From Dysgonomonas sp. 511 (lineage in GTDB: Bacteria; Bacteroidota; Bacteroidia; Bacteroidales; Dysgonomonadaceae), in the NCBI RefSeq assembly GCF_010501105.1, contig NZ_QVMQ01000025.1, positions 15,384 through 79,383 on the forward strand: a stretch of 64,000 nucleotides of DNA. The letters are read 5' to 3'. Positions within the stretch are counted from its first letter, which is position 1, and each line of letters begins with the position of its first letter. Made by a program: the position numbers and the translations under genes. Positions 38,091-46,637 of the stretch are shown piece by piece. The notes beneath the pieces are model-generated. The model had not been told where the DNA came from. It did no database searches and saw nothing but the letters and a program-made list of their open reading frames with translations.

Positions 38091-39793
38091 TCGTTTCCCA
38101 GCAATATATTTGTTACACAACCACCTGCCGGAACCATAGGATATACCATTCCCTTGGTTTCTACTTGTACATCGAGAAGATATGCACCATCGTGTTCGAG
38201 CATCCGCTTTATAGCATTATCCAGGTCTGAACGCTCGGCTACCCTTTCACTTTTTATATCGTAAGCTTCAGCTATCTTTACAAAGTCCGGATTTGTCATC
38301 ACTGTTTCGGAATAACGCTCATCGAAAAACAGCTCCTGCCATTGGCGTACCATTCCAAGAAAGTGGTTGTTCAACAGGATTATCTTCACATTAATGCCAT
38401 ATTGCATAATAGTACCCAACTCCTGAATAGTCATCTGTATGCCGCCATCGCCTACAAAAAGGCATATTGTACGGTCGGCAGCCCCATATTTAGCACCTAT
38501 TGCAGCAGGTAGGCCGAAGCCCATTGTACCTAGTCCGCCGGAAGTAACCACACTGCGGCTGCGGAAATACTTGAAATAACGTACAGCCATCATCTGGTGC
38601 TGACCTACATCGGTTACCAATACGCCATCGCTGCCGGTGGCTTCCGATACTTTATTGATAACTTCTCCCATCTTCAGTTGTCCCGATTGAGGATGTAGTT
38701 CGCTGTTGATAACTACATCATATTCTCTCTGGTAGCAGGATTTAAATTCGTCCATCCATTCCGGATAAGACTTCTTTTCCAACAGGTTGGTAACCATAGG
38801 CAATGTGTCTTTCACATCGCCCAAAACGCGCGCCGTAACGGGGACATTCTTGTTTATCTCGGCTTTGTCTATATCGAAATGGATTATTTGAGCTTGTTTG
38901 GCATAAGTTTCCAAATCGCCTGTCACCCGGTCGTCGAAACGCATACCAATGGCTATCAGCACATCACATTCGTTAGTTTTCAGGTTAGGACCAATATTAC
39001 CGTGCATACCCAGCATACCTACATTTTGAGGATGGGAAGAAGGAATAGCCGACAGCCCCAATATTGTAGAGGCCGCAGGCACACCCGATTTCTCCAAGAA
39101 TGCCAGCAATTCTTTTTCGGCGTTGCCAAGTATAACACCCTGCCCTATCAGCGCCAGAGGCTTCTTTGCTGCGTTTATCATATTTGCAGCAACTTCTATT
39201 TCCTGCTCTTTCACATCGGGTTTGGGTTGGTAGCTGCGGATAAATACTTTTTTATCGAACTTGTATTCCAGCATACCGTTCTGGGCATCTTTGGTAATGT
39301 CGAGCACTACCGGCCCCGGCCGCCCTGTAGACGCGATATAAAACGCTTTGGCAACAGCCGAAGGTATATCTTCTGCCCGCCTTATCTGGTACGACCATTT
39401 GGAAACAGGCTGGGTAATACCCACTACATCGGCTTCCTGAAAGGCATCGCTACCCAAAAGGGAAGATGGTACCTGCCCCGCAATAACGACAATAGGCGTA
39501 CTGTCGAGCATAGCATCGGCAATACCGGTAATGGTATTGGTTGCACCCGGCCCGGAAGTGACCAACGCCACTCCTACCCTGCCCGATGTGCGGGCATATC
39601 CCTGTGCGGCATGTGTAGCCGCCTGTTCGTGGCGTACAAGAATATGGTTTATCCGGTCTTTGTAATCGTACAGGCAATCGAATACCGGTATAATCTGCCC
39701 GCCGGGATAACCGAAAATAATATCTACACCCTCGTCTATCAATGCCTTGATAAGAGCTTCGCGTCCGGTAATTTTATTGATATTGTTATCCAT
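38087..39793 (-). CDS. ilvB: Acetolactate synthase large (catalytic) subunit
   Basis: A 568-residue ThDP-, FAD- and Mg2+-dependent enzyme that joins two pyruvates, or pyruvate and 2-oxobutyrate. The N-terminal pyrimidine-binding domain has GYPGGQIIPVFD and the catalytic Glu in VRHEQAATHAAQGYAR (about 48). The central domain binds FAD. The C-terminal domain carries the ThDP motif GDGGIQMTIQELGTI ... LLNNHFLGMVRQWQ. It is in the ilv operon, 13 bp after the small membrane protein gene. Confidence 0.97.
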   Translation of the reverse strand: MDNNINKITGREALIKALIDEGVDIIFGYPGGQIIPVFDCLYDYKDRINHILVRHEQAATHAAQGYARTSGRVGVALVTSGPGATNTITGIADAMLDSTPIVVIAGQVPSSLLGSDAFQEADVVGITQPVSKWSYQIRRAEDIPSAVAKAFYIASTGRPGPVVLDITKDAQNGMLEYKFDKKVFIRSYQPKPDVKEQEIEVAANMINAAKKPLALIGQGVILGNAEKELLAFLEKSGVPAASTILGLSAIPSSHPQNVGMLGMHGNIGPNLKTNECDVLIAIGMRFDDRVTGDLETYAKQAQIIHFDIDKAEINKNVPVTARVLGDVKDTLPMVTNLLEKKSYPEWMDEFKSCYQREYDVVINSELHPQSGQLKMGEVINKVSEATGSDGVLVTDVGQHQMMAVRYFKYFRSRSVVTSGGLGTMGFGLPAAIGAKYGAADRTICLFVGDGGIQMTIQELGTIMQYGINVKIILLNNHFLGMVRQWQELFFDERYSETVMTNPDFVKIAEAYDIKSERVAERSDLDNAIKRMLEHDGAYLLDVQVETKGMVYPMVPAGGCVTNILLGNE

Positions 39794-39805
39794 GTAATTT
39801 ATTTT

Positions 39806-39979
39806 TTAATAGCCTACGTAACTTTCCAGAAATAGGGATAGTATAAATATTCCAACCAAAAAGAGTAAAACTAATATCATACTTAAGAAGGACGTGCCCC
39901 CGGTTTTTTCGAGATAATTGAGCCTGTCGCCCATATTGTTATATGTTTCCTTTGCTTTGGCTACAGTCCGTTGTGTCAT
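39806..39979 (-). CDS. 57-aa single-pass membrane protein in the ilv operon
   Basis: An open frame of 57 codons (MTQRTVAKAKETYNNMGDRL...) lies between ilvD and ilvB on the operon strand, 22 bp after ilvD and 13 bp before ilvB. The first 30 residues are polar and form a plausible amphipathic helix (AKETYNNMGDRLNYLEKTGG). Residues about 31-51 are one hydrophobic helix (FLSMILVLLFLVGIFILSLF), and the tail is ESYVGY. The tight spacing on both sides and clean topology argue for a real gene. I do not recognise the family. A membrane tether or small regulator for the pathway is conjecture. Confidence 0.6.
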   Translation of the reverse strand: MTQRTVAKAKETYNNMGDRLNYLEKTGGTSFLSMILVLLFLVGIFILSLFLESYVGY

Positions 39980-40001
39980 TATCTCATATGTATTTTTAAG
40001 G

Positions 40002-41831
40002 TTACTCCACTATCCGTACTCCGCCCAGATCGGCTGAACTAACCATGCTTGCATACGCTCTCAAAGCCTTAGATACTACGCGGTCGCGGTTTGGCTTAAA
40101 GGCATCTTTACCTTTTGCCATTTCTTCTTTCAACCGGGCATCCAGTTCGTTATCTGTCAACTTCACATTTATCGAACGGTTAGGAATGTCTATCTCTATA
40201 ATATCGCCATTGCGCACTAATCCGATAGCTCCACCCGAAGCCGCTTCGGGCGAAATATGCCCAATAGAAAGCCCCGATGTGCCACCCGAAAAGCGTCCGT
40301 CGGTGATAAGGGCACATTCTTTACCCAGATGCTTCGACTTGATATAGGATGTAGGGTAAAGCATTTCCTGCATTCCCGGCCCGCCTTTTGGCCCTTCGTA
40401 GGTGATAACCACCACATCGCCTGCCACAACTTCATCCTTTAGGATGCCTTCGCAAGCGGCGTCTTGTGAGTGGAATACTTTTGCCGTTCCCGTAAATTTA
40501 AAGATACTTTCGTCTACCCCCGCTGTTTTCACCACGCAGCCATTGAGGGCTATATTGCCTTTCAGAATCGCCAGTCCACCATCTTTGGTGTAGGCATGTT
40601 CCATATCGCGGATACAACCATTAGCCCTGTCGCTATCGAGTGCCGGGTAATAATTATCTTGCGAACCCATAATAAGGTTGAACTTATTGCCGGGTGCAGA
40701 TTTATATAGCAATCCGGCTGCTTCGGTTGGATTTGGCTTTGTAATATCATATTTATCAACAGCTTCGCCTAAAGTCATACCATCGGCTCGCGATACAGAA
40801 GGGTCAATCAGCCCACCTTTATTCAGTTCGTTCATTATTCCTAAAACGCCTCCGGCACGGTTCACGTCCTGAATATGGTATTTTTGTGTATTTGGAGCTA
40901 CTTTGCAAAGGCATGGAGTCTTGCGCGAAAGCTTGTCTATATCGTCCATAGTGAAATCGACTTCTGCTTCCTGGGCTACTGCCAGCAAGTGAAGGATGGT
41001 ATTGGTAGAGCCCCCCATCGCTATATCGAGCGTCATGGCATTGAGAAAAGCTTGTTTGGTAGCAATACTGCGCGGCAACACCGACTCGTCGCCATCGCGA
41101 TAGTATTTATAAGCATTTTCTACTATTTGCTTTGCTGCATCTTTAAACAGTTGAGAGCGGTTTGCGTGTGTAGCAACCACAGTTCCATTACCCGGCAAAG
41201 CTAATCCGATAGCTTCATTGAGGCAGTTCATCGAATTGGCTGTGAACATACCCGAACACGAACCACAGGTAGGACAGGCAGCACGCTCTATAGCATCTAC
41301 CTCCTTGTCGGAAACTGTGTTGTCGGCAGCTTTTATCATGGCATCTATCAAGTCGAGGTGTTGGTTATTCAACTCTCCGGCCTCCATAGGCCCACCCGAC
41401 ACGAATATTGCAGGTATATTGAGGCGCATTGCTGCCATCAGCATCCCCGGAGTTATCTTGTCGCAATTGCTGATACATATCATAGCATCGGCTTTGTGCG
41501 CATTTACCATGTATTCTACACTATCGGCTATCAGGTCGCGCGATGGAAGTGAATAAAGCATGCCATCGTGCCCCATAGCTATACCGTCGTCTATGGCTAT
41601 TGTATTAAATTCGGCAGCAAAACAACCAAGGGCTTCTATTTCAGCTTTCACTTTTTGCCCTATATCGTGCAGATGGACGTGTCCCGGTACGAATTGCGTA
41701 AATGAATTGACTATGGCAATCAATGGTTTACCCATTTGTTCCTCTTTCATTCCGTTTGCTCTCCACAGGGCGCGGGCTCCTGCCATGCGGCGTCCTTGTG
41801 TACTTGTTGAACTTCTTAATTCGAATCCCAT
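40002..41831 (-). CDS. ilvD: Dihydroxy-acid dehydratase
   Basis: A 609-residue iron-sulfur enzyme that dehydrates 2,3-dihydroxy acids to the keto acids of valine and isoleucine. Cluster-binding cysteines lie in [12 protein letters not shown] and [19 protein letters not shown]; the end shows [20 protein letters not shown]. It is the first structural gene of the ilv operon and is preceded by a leader-peptide attenuator and a promoter. Confidence 0.97.
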   Translation of the reverse strand: MGFELRSSTSTQGRRMAGARALWRANGMKEEQMGKPLIAIVNSFTQFVPGHVHLHDIGQKVKAEIEALGCFAAEFNTIAIDDGIAMGHDGMLYSLPSRDLIADSVEYMVNAHKADAMICISNCDKITPGMLMAAMRLNIPAIFVSGGPMEAGELNNQHLDLIDAMIKAADNTVSDKEVDAIERAACPTCGSCSGMFTANSMNCLNEAIGLALPGNGTVVATHANRSQLFKDAAKQIVENAYKYYRDGDESVLPRSIATKQAFLNAMTLDIAMGGSTNTILHLLAVAQEAEVDFTMDDIDKLSRKTPCLCKVAPNTQKYHIQDVNRAGGVLGIMNELNKGGLIDPSVSRADGMTLGEAVDKYDITKPNPTEAAGLLYKSAPGNKFNLIMGSQDNYYPALDSDRANGCIRDMEHAYTKDGGLAILKGNIALNGCVVKTAGVDESIFKFTGTAKVFHSQDAACEGILKDEVVAGDVVVITYEGPKGGPGMQEMLYPTSYIKSKHLGKECALITDGRFSGGTSGLSIGHISPEAASGGAIGLVRNGDIIEIDIPNRSINVKLTDNELDARLKEEMAKGKDAFKPNRDRVVSKALRAYASMVSSADLGGVRIVE

Positions 41832-41867
41832 AACTTTATTCTTAGCTGTTTAGCTGTATTTGTTCAT

Positions 41868-41949
41868 AAAAAAAACCTTTCCCAGCAATGAGAAAGGTTT
41901 ATATTTAATTTATTCCTTATATATCTATATAATACACACCTTTCTCATT
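41868..41949 (-). promoter_or_regulatory. Transcription attenuator of the ilv operon
   Basis: On the minus strand the terminator AACCTTTCTC-ATTGCT-GGGAAAGGTT (41899-41874) followed by a T8 run lies 43 bp before ilvD. Its 5' arm, ACCTTTCTCATT (41898-41887), is exactly complementary over 12 nt to AATGAGAAAGGT (41949-41938). That segment contains the leader peptide stop codon. The two pairings exclude each other. A ribosome that finishes the leader would cover the upstream segment and let the terminator form. One stalled at Ile/Leu/Val codons would leave it free to form the antiterminator. This is the classical logic of ilv leaders; direct sequence evidence is strong. Confidence 0.88.
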
Positions 41950-42010
41950 TATTCTGTCCGACGAGGAGAATATCAATGACGAGGAGGATATGTAAAAAGC
42001 AATTTGTCAT
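41945..42010 (-). CDS. ilvL: ilv operon leader peptide (21 aa)
   Basis: ATG 42010 opens a 21-codon frame, MTNCFLH-ILLVIDILLV-GQNK, with nine of ten consecutive codons (8-17) for Ile, Leu or Val. The stop TGA (41947-41945) lies inside the antiterminator segment. It begins 23 nt after the -7 promoter box. The peptide itself has no expected function; its translation rate senses charged branched-chain tRNAs. The symbol is used by analogy with enteric ilvL, not from homology. Confidence 0.88.
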   Translation of the reverse strand: MTNCFLHILLVIDILLVGQNK

Positions 42011-42032
42011 TTTTTCGTTTCAATTTCGATCA

Positions 42033-42062
42033 CAAAGTTACAAACTTTTTTTTATAAACAAA
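42033..42062 (-). promoter_or_regulatory. Promoter of the ilv operon
   Basis: On the minus strand TTTG (42062-42059), an 18-nt spacer and TAACTTTG (42040-42033). The -7 box is an exact consensus. Transcription would begin just upstream of the leader ATG at 42010, leaving a very short 5' end. Confidence 0.7.
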
Positions 42063-42362
42063 CTTTATCCCTCTTTTTTTGAGTTTAAACTAGCTTTTTC
42101 TTTTATACCGGCACTTAATCTAAAATTTCATATTTTAATATAAACAAAGCAAAAACACCATTATTATAGACAAAGACGGCGAACCTTTTGCTCTATAATT
42201 CATTAAATAATATGATTCTAAGCTACTGTTAGGATATATTGAATATTATTTTGTTAATATAAGCATCCAAAGCGGTAATTATTATACCATATGGCGCATA
42301 CGAGCCTAAAGATAAAAAATAACTGAATATATTTGCCAGAGTTATAAGGAGACGAGTAATAA
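42063..42362. other. AT-rich divergent region between ilv promoter and AraC gene
   Basis: No gene or clear hairpin. It separates the leftward ilv operon from the rightward AraC-family gene and presumably holds the latter's promoter, which I could not define. Confidence 0.4.
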
Positions 42363-43250
42363 ATGCACCAATGTCCATACACAAAACATAATAAAAGTAG
42401 TGATTATACTGCCCATTTGCCGACTGACGGTTTTGGAATGTATATGGAAGCTGACAATTTGAATATAGCGGCAATTAAGTTTTCGATAGGTTTTAGTATC
42501 CTTGGATATTGTACCGGAGGAGAAATAAAAATTGTAATAGATTCGAATGAATACATATTTTCGAAAGGCGACCTTATCGTAATACAGCAAGGGTACATAA
42601 TATCGCTGAAAGAAAAGAGTGACGACTTTAGAGCCAACTACTTTGTAATCTCCGAGTCGTTTATCAACGAAATACTGAGTGGCATATCGCGCATATCTCC
42701 CTTGTTTTATATACATATGCGCAAAAAGATCTTTTACAAGTTGGACGAAAATGAGATATACAGGTATTTGACCTACTTCGAGCTGATAGCCAACAGGGAG
42801 AAAGCCGCCAACAATTATTTCCAGAAAGAATATATCGTAAGCACTTTGAGGCTTTTTTACCTCGATTTGTACAATAATTATAAAAACAACTTGCAATTAG
42901 ACGGCAACCTCTCGGCAAACACCCGTAAAGAGCAGGTAACATACGATTTTTTCCTACTGATACTCGAACATCATATGGAAAACAGGGAAGTTGCATTTTA
43001 TGCTAAAAAGATGTCGCTTACGCCTAAATACCTGTCTTCGATAATAAAAGAAACCAGTGGAAGGTCGGCTAAAGACTGGATAGTGCAGTACACTTTGTTC
43101 GAAATAAAATCGCTGTTGATGACTTCGAAATATAATATACAAGAAATAGCCGTAAGGACTAATTTTTCGAATCAGGCATCATTCGGTCGCTTTTTCAAGA
43201 AATATACGGGTATATCCCCATCGAATTATAAAAACAAACATATGGAATAA
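42363..43250 (+). CDS. AraC-family transcriptional regulator
   Basis: A 295-residue regulator. The N-terminal part (about 20-170) includes a cupin-like strand pattern (FSKGDLIVIQQGYIISLKE), likely a ligand-binding domain. The C-terminal HTH_18 domain (about 190-292) has both helix-turn-helix units: EVAFYAKKMSLTPKYLSSIIKE and IQEIAVRTNFSNQASFGRFFKKYTGISPSNYK. It is divergent from the ilv operon, so control of that operon is possible but nothing in the sequence shows a binding site. Confidence 0.9.
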   Translation: MHQCPYTKHNKSSDYTAHLPTDGFGMYMEADNLNIAAIKFSIGFSILGYCTGGEIKIVIDSNEYIFSKGDLIVIQQGYIISLKEKSDDFRANYFVISESFINEILSGISRISPLFYIHMRKKIFYKLDENEIYRYLTYFELIANREKAANNYFQKEYIVSTLRLFYLDLYNNYKNNLQLDGNLSANTRKEQVTYDFFLLILEHHMENREVAFYAKKMSLTPKYLSSIIKETSGRSAKDWIVQYTLFEIKSLLMTSKYNIQEIAVRTNFSNQASFGRFFKKYTGISPSNYKNKHME

Positions 43251-43317
43251 TTTATGTTATTAAGGAGACAAATAACATGTCAATAGTAGTTTTACAAAGT
43301 TTGTGTTAAAGTTTGGG

Positions 43318-43350
43318 CTCCTGTAAGTCGTGAGATTTGCAGGAGTTTTT
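43318..43350 (+). terminator. Terminator of the AraC-family gene
   Basis: CTCCTGTAA (43318-43326) pairs with TTTGCAGGAG (about 43336-43345) with a G-T wobble, followed by TTTTTG. It lies 68 bp after the stop codon and just before the convergent B3/4 gene. Confidence 0.75.
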
Positions 43351-43360
43351 GTTTCTACGA

Positions 43361-44023
43361 TCAGTAGTAAACTATCTGTACATCCTGGGCACCCACATAT
43401 TCTTGCATTAAGCCAACCATATATTGTGTAGCATCGGCGAGCCCCTCGCTGCCATTGTAACCATTTATCAGGGCTAAGAAATTAGTAGTACCCAATGATA
43501 TCTTCGTACGCTCATTGTCACTGGTTGGCGTACCTATACCGCCGGCTCGGTCGCGATATACAGGCAAGCCTTCTATGTTGAGCATCCCTTTTCCTATCCC
43601 CTCGTAAGGTTCGTTTTCCTTGCCCACGCCCAAGGTCAATGTATCGCCCTGTATCTTATCCACATCGAACCCTCCGATAGAATAACCCGTGCGGATGGAA
43701 ACCAGGTTGATCAGGTCTACCAACGTATCTATCCGATACAAGGGCAATTCTCTCAATATCCTGCGCAGGAGGGCTTCAGACGACGGGCGGTAACGGTTAG
43801 GGTCTTTCCCAAACCGTTTGTATGCCTCGCGGGTAGCGTGTATTGCAGCATTCTTCTTTATATCTTCTATTTTATTACTACTGCGATAACCGGCTGAAAA
43901 CGTATCTATATCATCCCACAACGCATTGCTATGCAGGTTGTTGCTTACCTTTGCCATTATTGCCGCTCCCTTGAAACCGGGGCACAACCTGCGAAATTCT
44001 TCTGAAACTATAATATTAATCAT
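43361..44023 (-). CDS. B3/4 (tRNA-editing-like) domain protein
   Basis: A 220-residue stand-alone protein related to the B3/B4 domain of PheT, which hydrolyses mischarged Tyr-tRNA-Phe. Typical parts are YRRFGKDPNRYRPSSEALLRR-like residues (about 68-90), LVDLINLVSIRTGYSIGGFD (about 102-121) and GIGKGMLNIEGLPVYRDRAG. Free-standing versions are thought to act in trans as aminoacyl-tRNA or other deacylases, but most are uncharacterised. It is a single gene; the phenylalanine enzyme subunit itself is 9 kb away. Confidence 0.82.
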   Translation of the reverse strand: MINIIVSEEFRRLCPGFKGAAIMAKVSNNLHSNALWDDIDTFSAGYRSSNKIEDIKKNAAIHATREAYKRFGKDPNRYRPSSEALLRRILRELPLYRIDTLVDLINLVSIRTGYSIGGFDVDKIQGDTLTLGVGKENEPYEGIGKGMLNIEGLPVYRDRAGGIGTPTSDNERTKISLGTTNFLALINGYNGSEGLADATQYMVGLMQEYVGAQDVQIVYY

Positions 44024-44236
44024 AACCGGATGTAAAAAAACATTTCGACCGGCAAAGTTAATATCTTAATTAACAAACAGGCATAAATGCCCTGCCGGAG
44101 TTTTCTCATAGATTTAATAAATAAGCAATAGCTCGTTGTAAAGGATTTATTTTTGGTTTTATTTATTAATTTTGTGACCGGAAGTTTTTCCGAAGGGTGA
44201 ACATAAGCACCCAACTGGCGTTTATAGAGAATATAA

Positions 44237-44421
44237 GTAATTGTTCAAATTTTATTCATTCTAATTTTTAGAACTGTTTTAGAGATAATTTTTTCATGCG
44301 CGAAGCGATAGTAGCGGGCTACTTGATCTGAGCGAAGGGGGAAATTAGCCGAAAAACAGACTAAAAATGAATGAAGAAAAAGTAGTAATAAAGTATTCGT
44401 ATAAAATTTAAACAGTTACTA
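44237..44421. repeat. MITE-like palindromic element upstream of sufC
   Basis: Ends match as inverted repeats: AAGTAATTGTTCAAATTTTA (from 44236) and, inverted, AGTAACTGTTTAAATTTTAT (from 44420), about 18 of 20 bases. An inner pair also matches (TTCATTCTAATTTTTAGAAC left; TTCATTCATTTTTAGTCTGT on the inverted right side), with a ~25-bp extra stretch in the right arm. The element is about 185 bp, has no ORF and ends 40 bp before the sufC start. That is typical of a MITE or similar foldback repeat. Confidence 0.6.
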
Positions 44422-44461
44422 AATACCAGATAATAAATTTCAAACAACATAAAATATTGTA

Positions 44462-45220
44462 ATGGCAAACTTATTAAACATAAAGAATCTTCATGCCGAA
44501 GTAGAAGGAAAAGAAATATTAAAGGGACTCGACCTCGTGGTCAACGAAGGCGAAGTACACGCTATAATGGGGCCTAACGGAGCCGGCAAAAGTACGCTTG
44601 CATCGGTATTGGTAGGCAACCCCAACTATGAAGTAACAGAAGGCGAAGTCGATTTCAGAGGACGCGATTTACTTGAACTAGACCCCGAAGACAGGGCTAG
44701 AGAAGGCTTGTTCCTGAGTTTTCAATACCCGGTAGAAATTCCCGGAGTAAGCATGACAAACTTTATGCGTGCATCACTCAACGAAATACGTAAATACAGA
44801 GGACAAGATCCTATTTCTGCCTCCGATTTCCTGAAAATGATACGGGAGAAACGTGATTTGGTAGAATTGGACAAAGATCTTGCCGGACGTTCGGTAAACG
44901 AAGGTTTCTCGGGCGGGGAGAAAAAACGTAACGAAATATTCCAAATGGCAATGCTTGAGCCTAAGCTCGCCATTCTCGACGAAACCGATTCCGGCCTCGA
45001 TATCGACGCCTTGCGCATCGTGGCTTCGGGCGTAAACAAATTGCGCAGCAAAGACAATGCTACAGTAGTTATCACTCACTATCAACGCCTGCTCGATTAC
45101 ATCAAACCAGACTTTGTACACGTGCTGTATAAAGGCAGGATAGTGAAAAGTGCAGGGCCAGAGCTCGCGCTCGAACTCGAAGAAAAAGGATACGACTGGA
45201 TTATAAAAGAATTTCAATAA
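44462..45220 (+). CDS. sufC: Fe-S cluster assembly ATPase SufC
   Basis: A 252-residue ABC-type ATPase of the SufBCD scaffold that builds iron-sulfur clusters in the cytoplasm. Walker A GPNGAGKST (about 36-44), the Q-loop FLSFQYPVEIPGV, the signature FSGGEKKRNE and Walker B LAILDETDSGLD are all SufC-typical. Its stop overlaps the sufD start (TAATG), so translation is coupled. Its usual partner sufB is not upstream; instead a foldback repeat and a gene on the other strand are found. Confidence 0.96.
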   Translation: MANLLNIKNLHAEVEGKEILKGLDLVVNEGEVHAIMGPNGAGKSTLASVLVGNPNYEVTEGEVDFRGRDLLELDPEDRAREGLFLSFQYPVEIPGVSMTNFMRASLNEIRKYRGQDPISASDFLKMIREKRDLVELDKDLAGRSVNEGFSGGEKKRNEIFQMAMLEPKLAILDETDSGLDIDALRIVASGVNKLRSKDNATVVITHYQRLLDYIKPDFVHVLYKGRIVKSAGPELALELEEKGYDWIIKEFQ

Positions 45221-46560
45221 TGATAGAAACCCAATATATAAATATATTCACCGAGTACAGGGATAAGCTCGATGCCAAATCTGTACCCGGCATGAACAAT
45301 ATGCGCGACAAAGCACTAAAGGCTTTTATCGCAAATGGCTTTCCCACCAAAAAGCAGGAGGATTATCTCTATCTGGATGTAGCAGCAGAATTCACACCCG
45401 ATTTTGCATTGAATATCAACCGCATACCATTTACCGGAAATCCGTATGTAGCATTCAGGTGCGAAATACCAAACCTGACAACAAATCTCTATTTCGTTCT
45501 CAACGACCTTGTACATACCGAACATCTCCCCAAAGTGGAGTACCCGAAAGGGGTATTTGTGGGAAGTATGGCTGATTTTTGGCAACAGCAACCCGAAGTA
45601 TTCGCTAAACATTACGGACAGATAGCAGATGTGGAAAACAATGATACAATAGCATTCAATACCATGTTTGCACAAGACGGCTTTGTAATATATGTGCCAA
45701 AAGGAGTGATTGTGGAGAGGCCTATACAACTTATAAATATACTAAAAAGTGAATTTAACAGCCTGGTAAACCGCCGTATATTGATCATAGCCGAAGATGA
45801 TGCACAAGTAAAGCTCCTTGTGTGCGACCATACTGTCGACGAATCGCAATTCCTAGCTACACAGGTAACAGAAATACATGCAGGGCGCAATGCGATTGTA
45901 GACTATTACGACCTGGAAGAAAATTCCGACCATGTAACACGGCTGACAAATACATTCGTCTCGCAGGATGATTCATCCAATGTATTGGTCAATAACATGA
46001 CACTCAATACCGGACGCAGCCGCAACAATTATAATGTGAAGCTAAATGGCGAACACGCCGAAGCATATGTCTGCGGAATGGTGATAGCCGACAAAAAGCA
46101 ATACGTAGATAATTTTGCATTTCTCGACCACGCCAAGCCACATTGTACCAGCACACAATTATTTAAATATGTATTGCAGGAAGATGCTGTGGGCTCTTTC
46201 TGTGGGCGTGTCCTCGTGGAAAAAGATGCTCAGAAAACGCAGGCATACCAGTCGAACAACAACCTTTGTGTTTCGCCGTCATCGAAAATGTATGCGAAGC
46301 CACAACTCGAAATTTATGCCGACGACGTAAAATGCTCGCACGGGCTGACTACGGGGCAGTTGGACGAAGAAGCCCTGTTTTATCTCCGTTCGCGCGGAAT
46401 TGGCGTAAACGAGGCCAAATTGATGCTTATGCAGGCGTTTACGGCAGGGGTTTTGGAACATGTGCGCATACCACTGTTAAAAGAACGTCTGGCCGACCTT
46501 GTCGGAAAACGATTTAAAGGCGAATCGGCGCGTTGTGGCAATTGCTTAATTTGCAAATAA
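45220..46560 (+). CDS. sufD: Fe-S cluster assembly protein SufD
   Basis: A 446-residue scaffold subunit with the SufB/D beta-helix core: DFALNINRIPF ... GVIVERPIQLINI ... NNYNVKLNGEHAEAYVCG ... FCGRVLVEKDAQKTQAYQSNNNL. The C-terminal SufC-binding region contains CSHGLTTGQLDEEALFYLRSRG. Four cysteines cluster in the last part, ending CGNCLICK. It lacks features of SufB and is clearly the D paralogue by length and C-terminus. It overlaps sufC by one base and precedes sufS. Confidence 0.94.
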   Translation: MIETQYINIFTEYRDKLDAKSVPGMNNMRDKALKAFIANGFPTKKQEDYLYLDVAAEFTPDFALNINRIPFTGNPYVAFRCEIPNLTTNLYFVLNDLVHTEHLPKVEYPKGVFVGSMADFWQQQPEVFAKHYGQIADVENNDTIAFNTMFAQDGFVIYVPKGVIVERPIQLINILKSEFNSLVNRRILIIAEDDAQVKLLVCDHTVDESQFLATQVTEIHAGRNAIVDYYDLEENSDHVTRLTNTFVSQDDSSNVLVNNMTLNTGRSRNNYNVKLNGEHAEAYVCGMVIADKKQYVDNFAFLDHAKPHCTSTQLFKYVLQEDAVGSFCGRVLVEKDAQKTQAYQSNNNLCVSPSSKMYAKPQLEIYADDVKCSHGLTTGQLDEEALFYLRSRGIGVNEAKLMLMQAFTAGVLEHVRIPLLKERLADLVGKRFKGESARCGNCLICK

Positions 46561-46637
46561 ATCAGTTACAAATCACGAGTTATAAGTTATCAGACATAAT
46601 AAATAACTCGAAACCCGTAACCCGAAACTCGTAACCA

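Noticed and set aside
44020-44214. 64-codon frame upstream of the B3/4 gene
   Set aside because: No start context, no recognisable composition, and it overlaps the probable promoter (CAAAGTTA at 44055) of the B3/4 gene.
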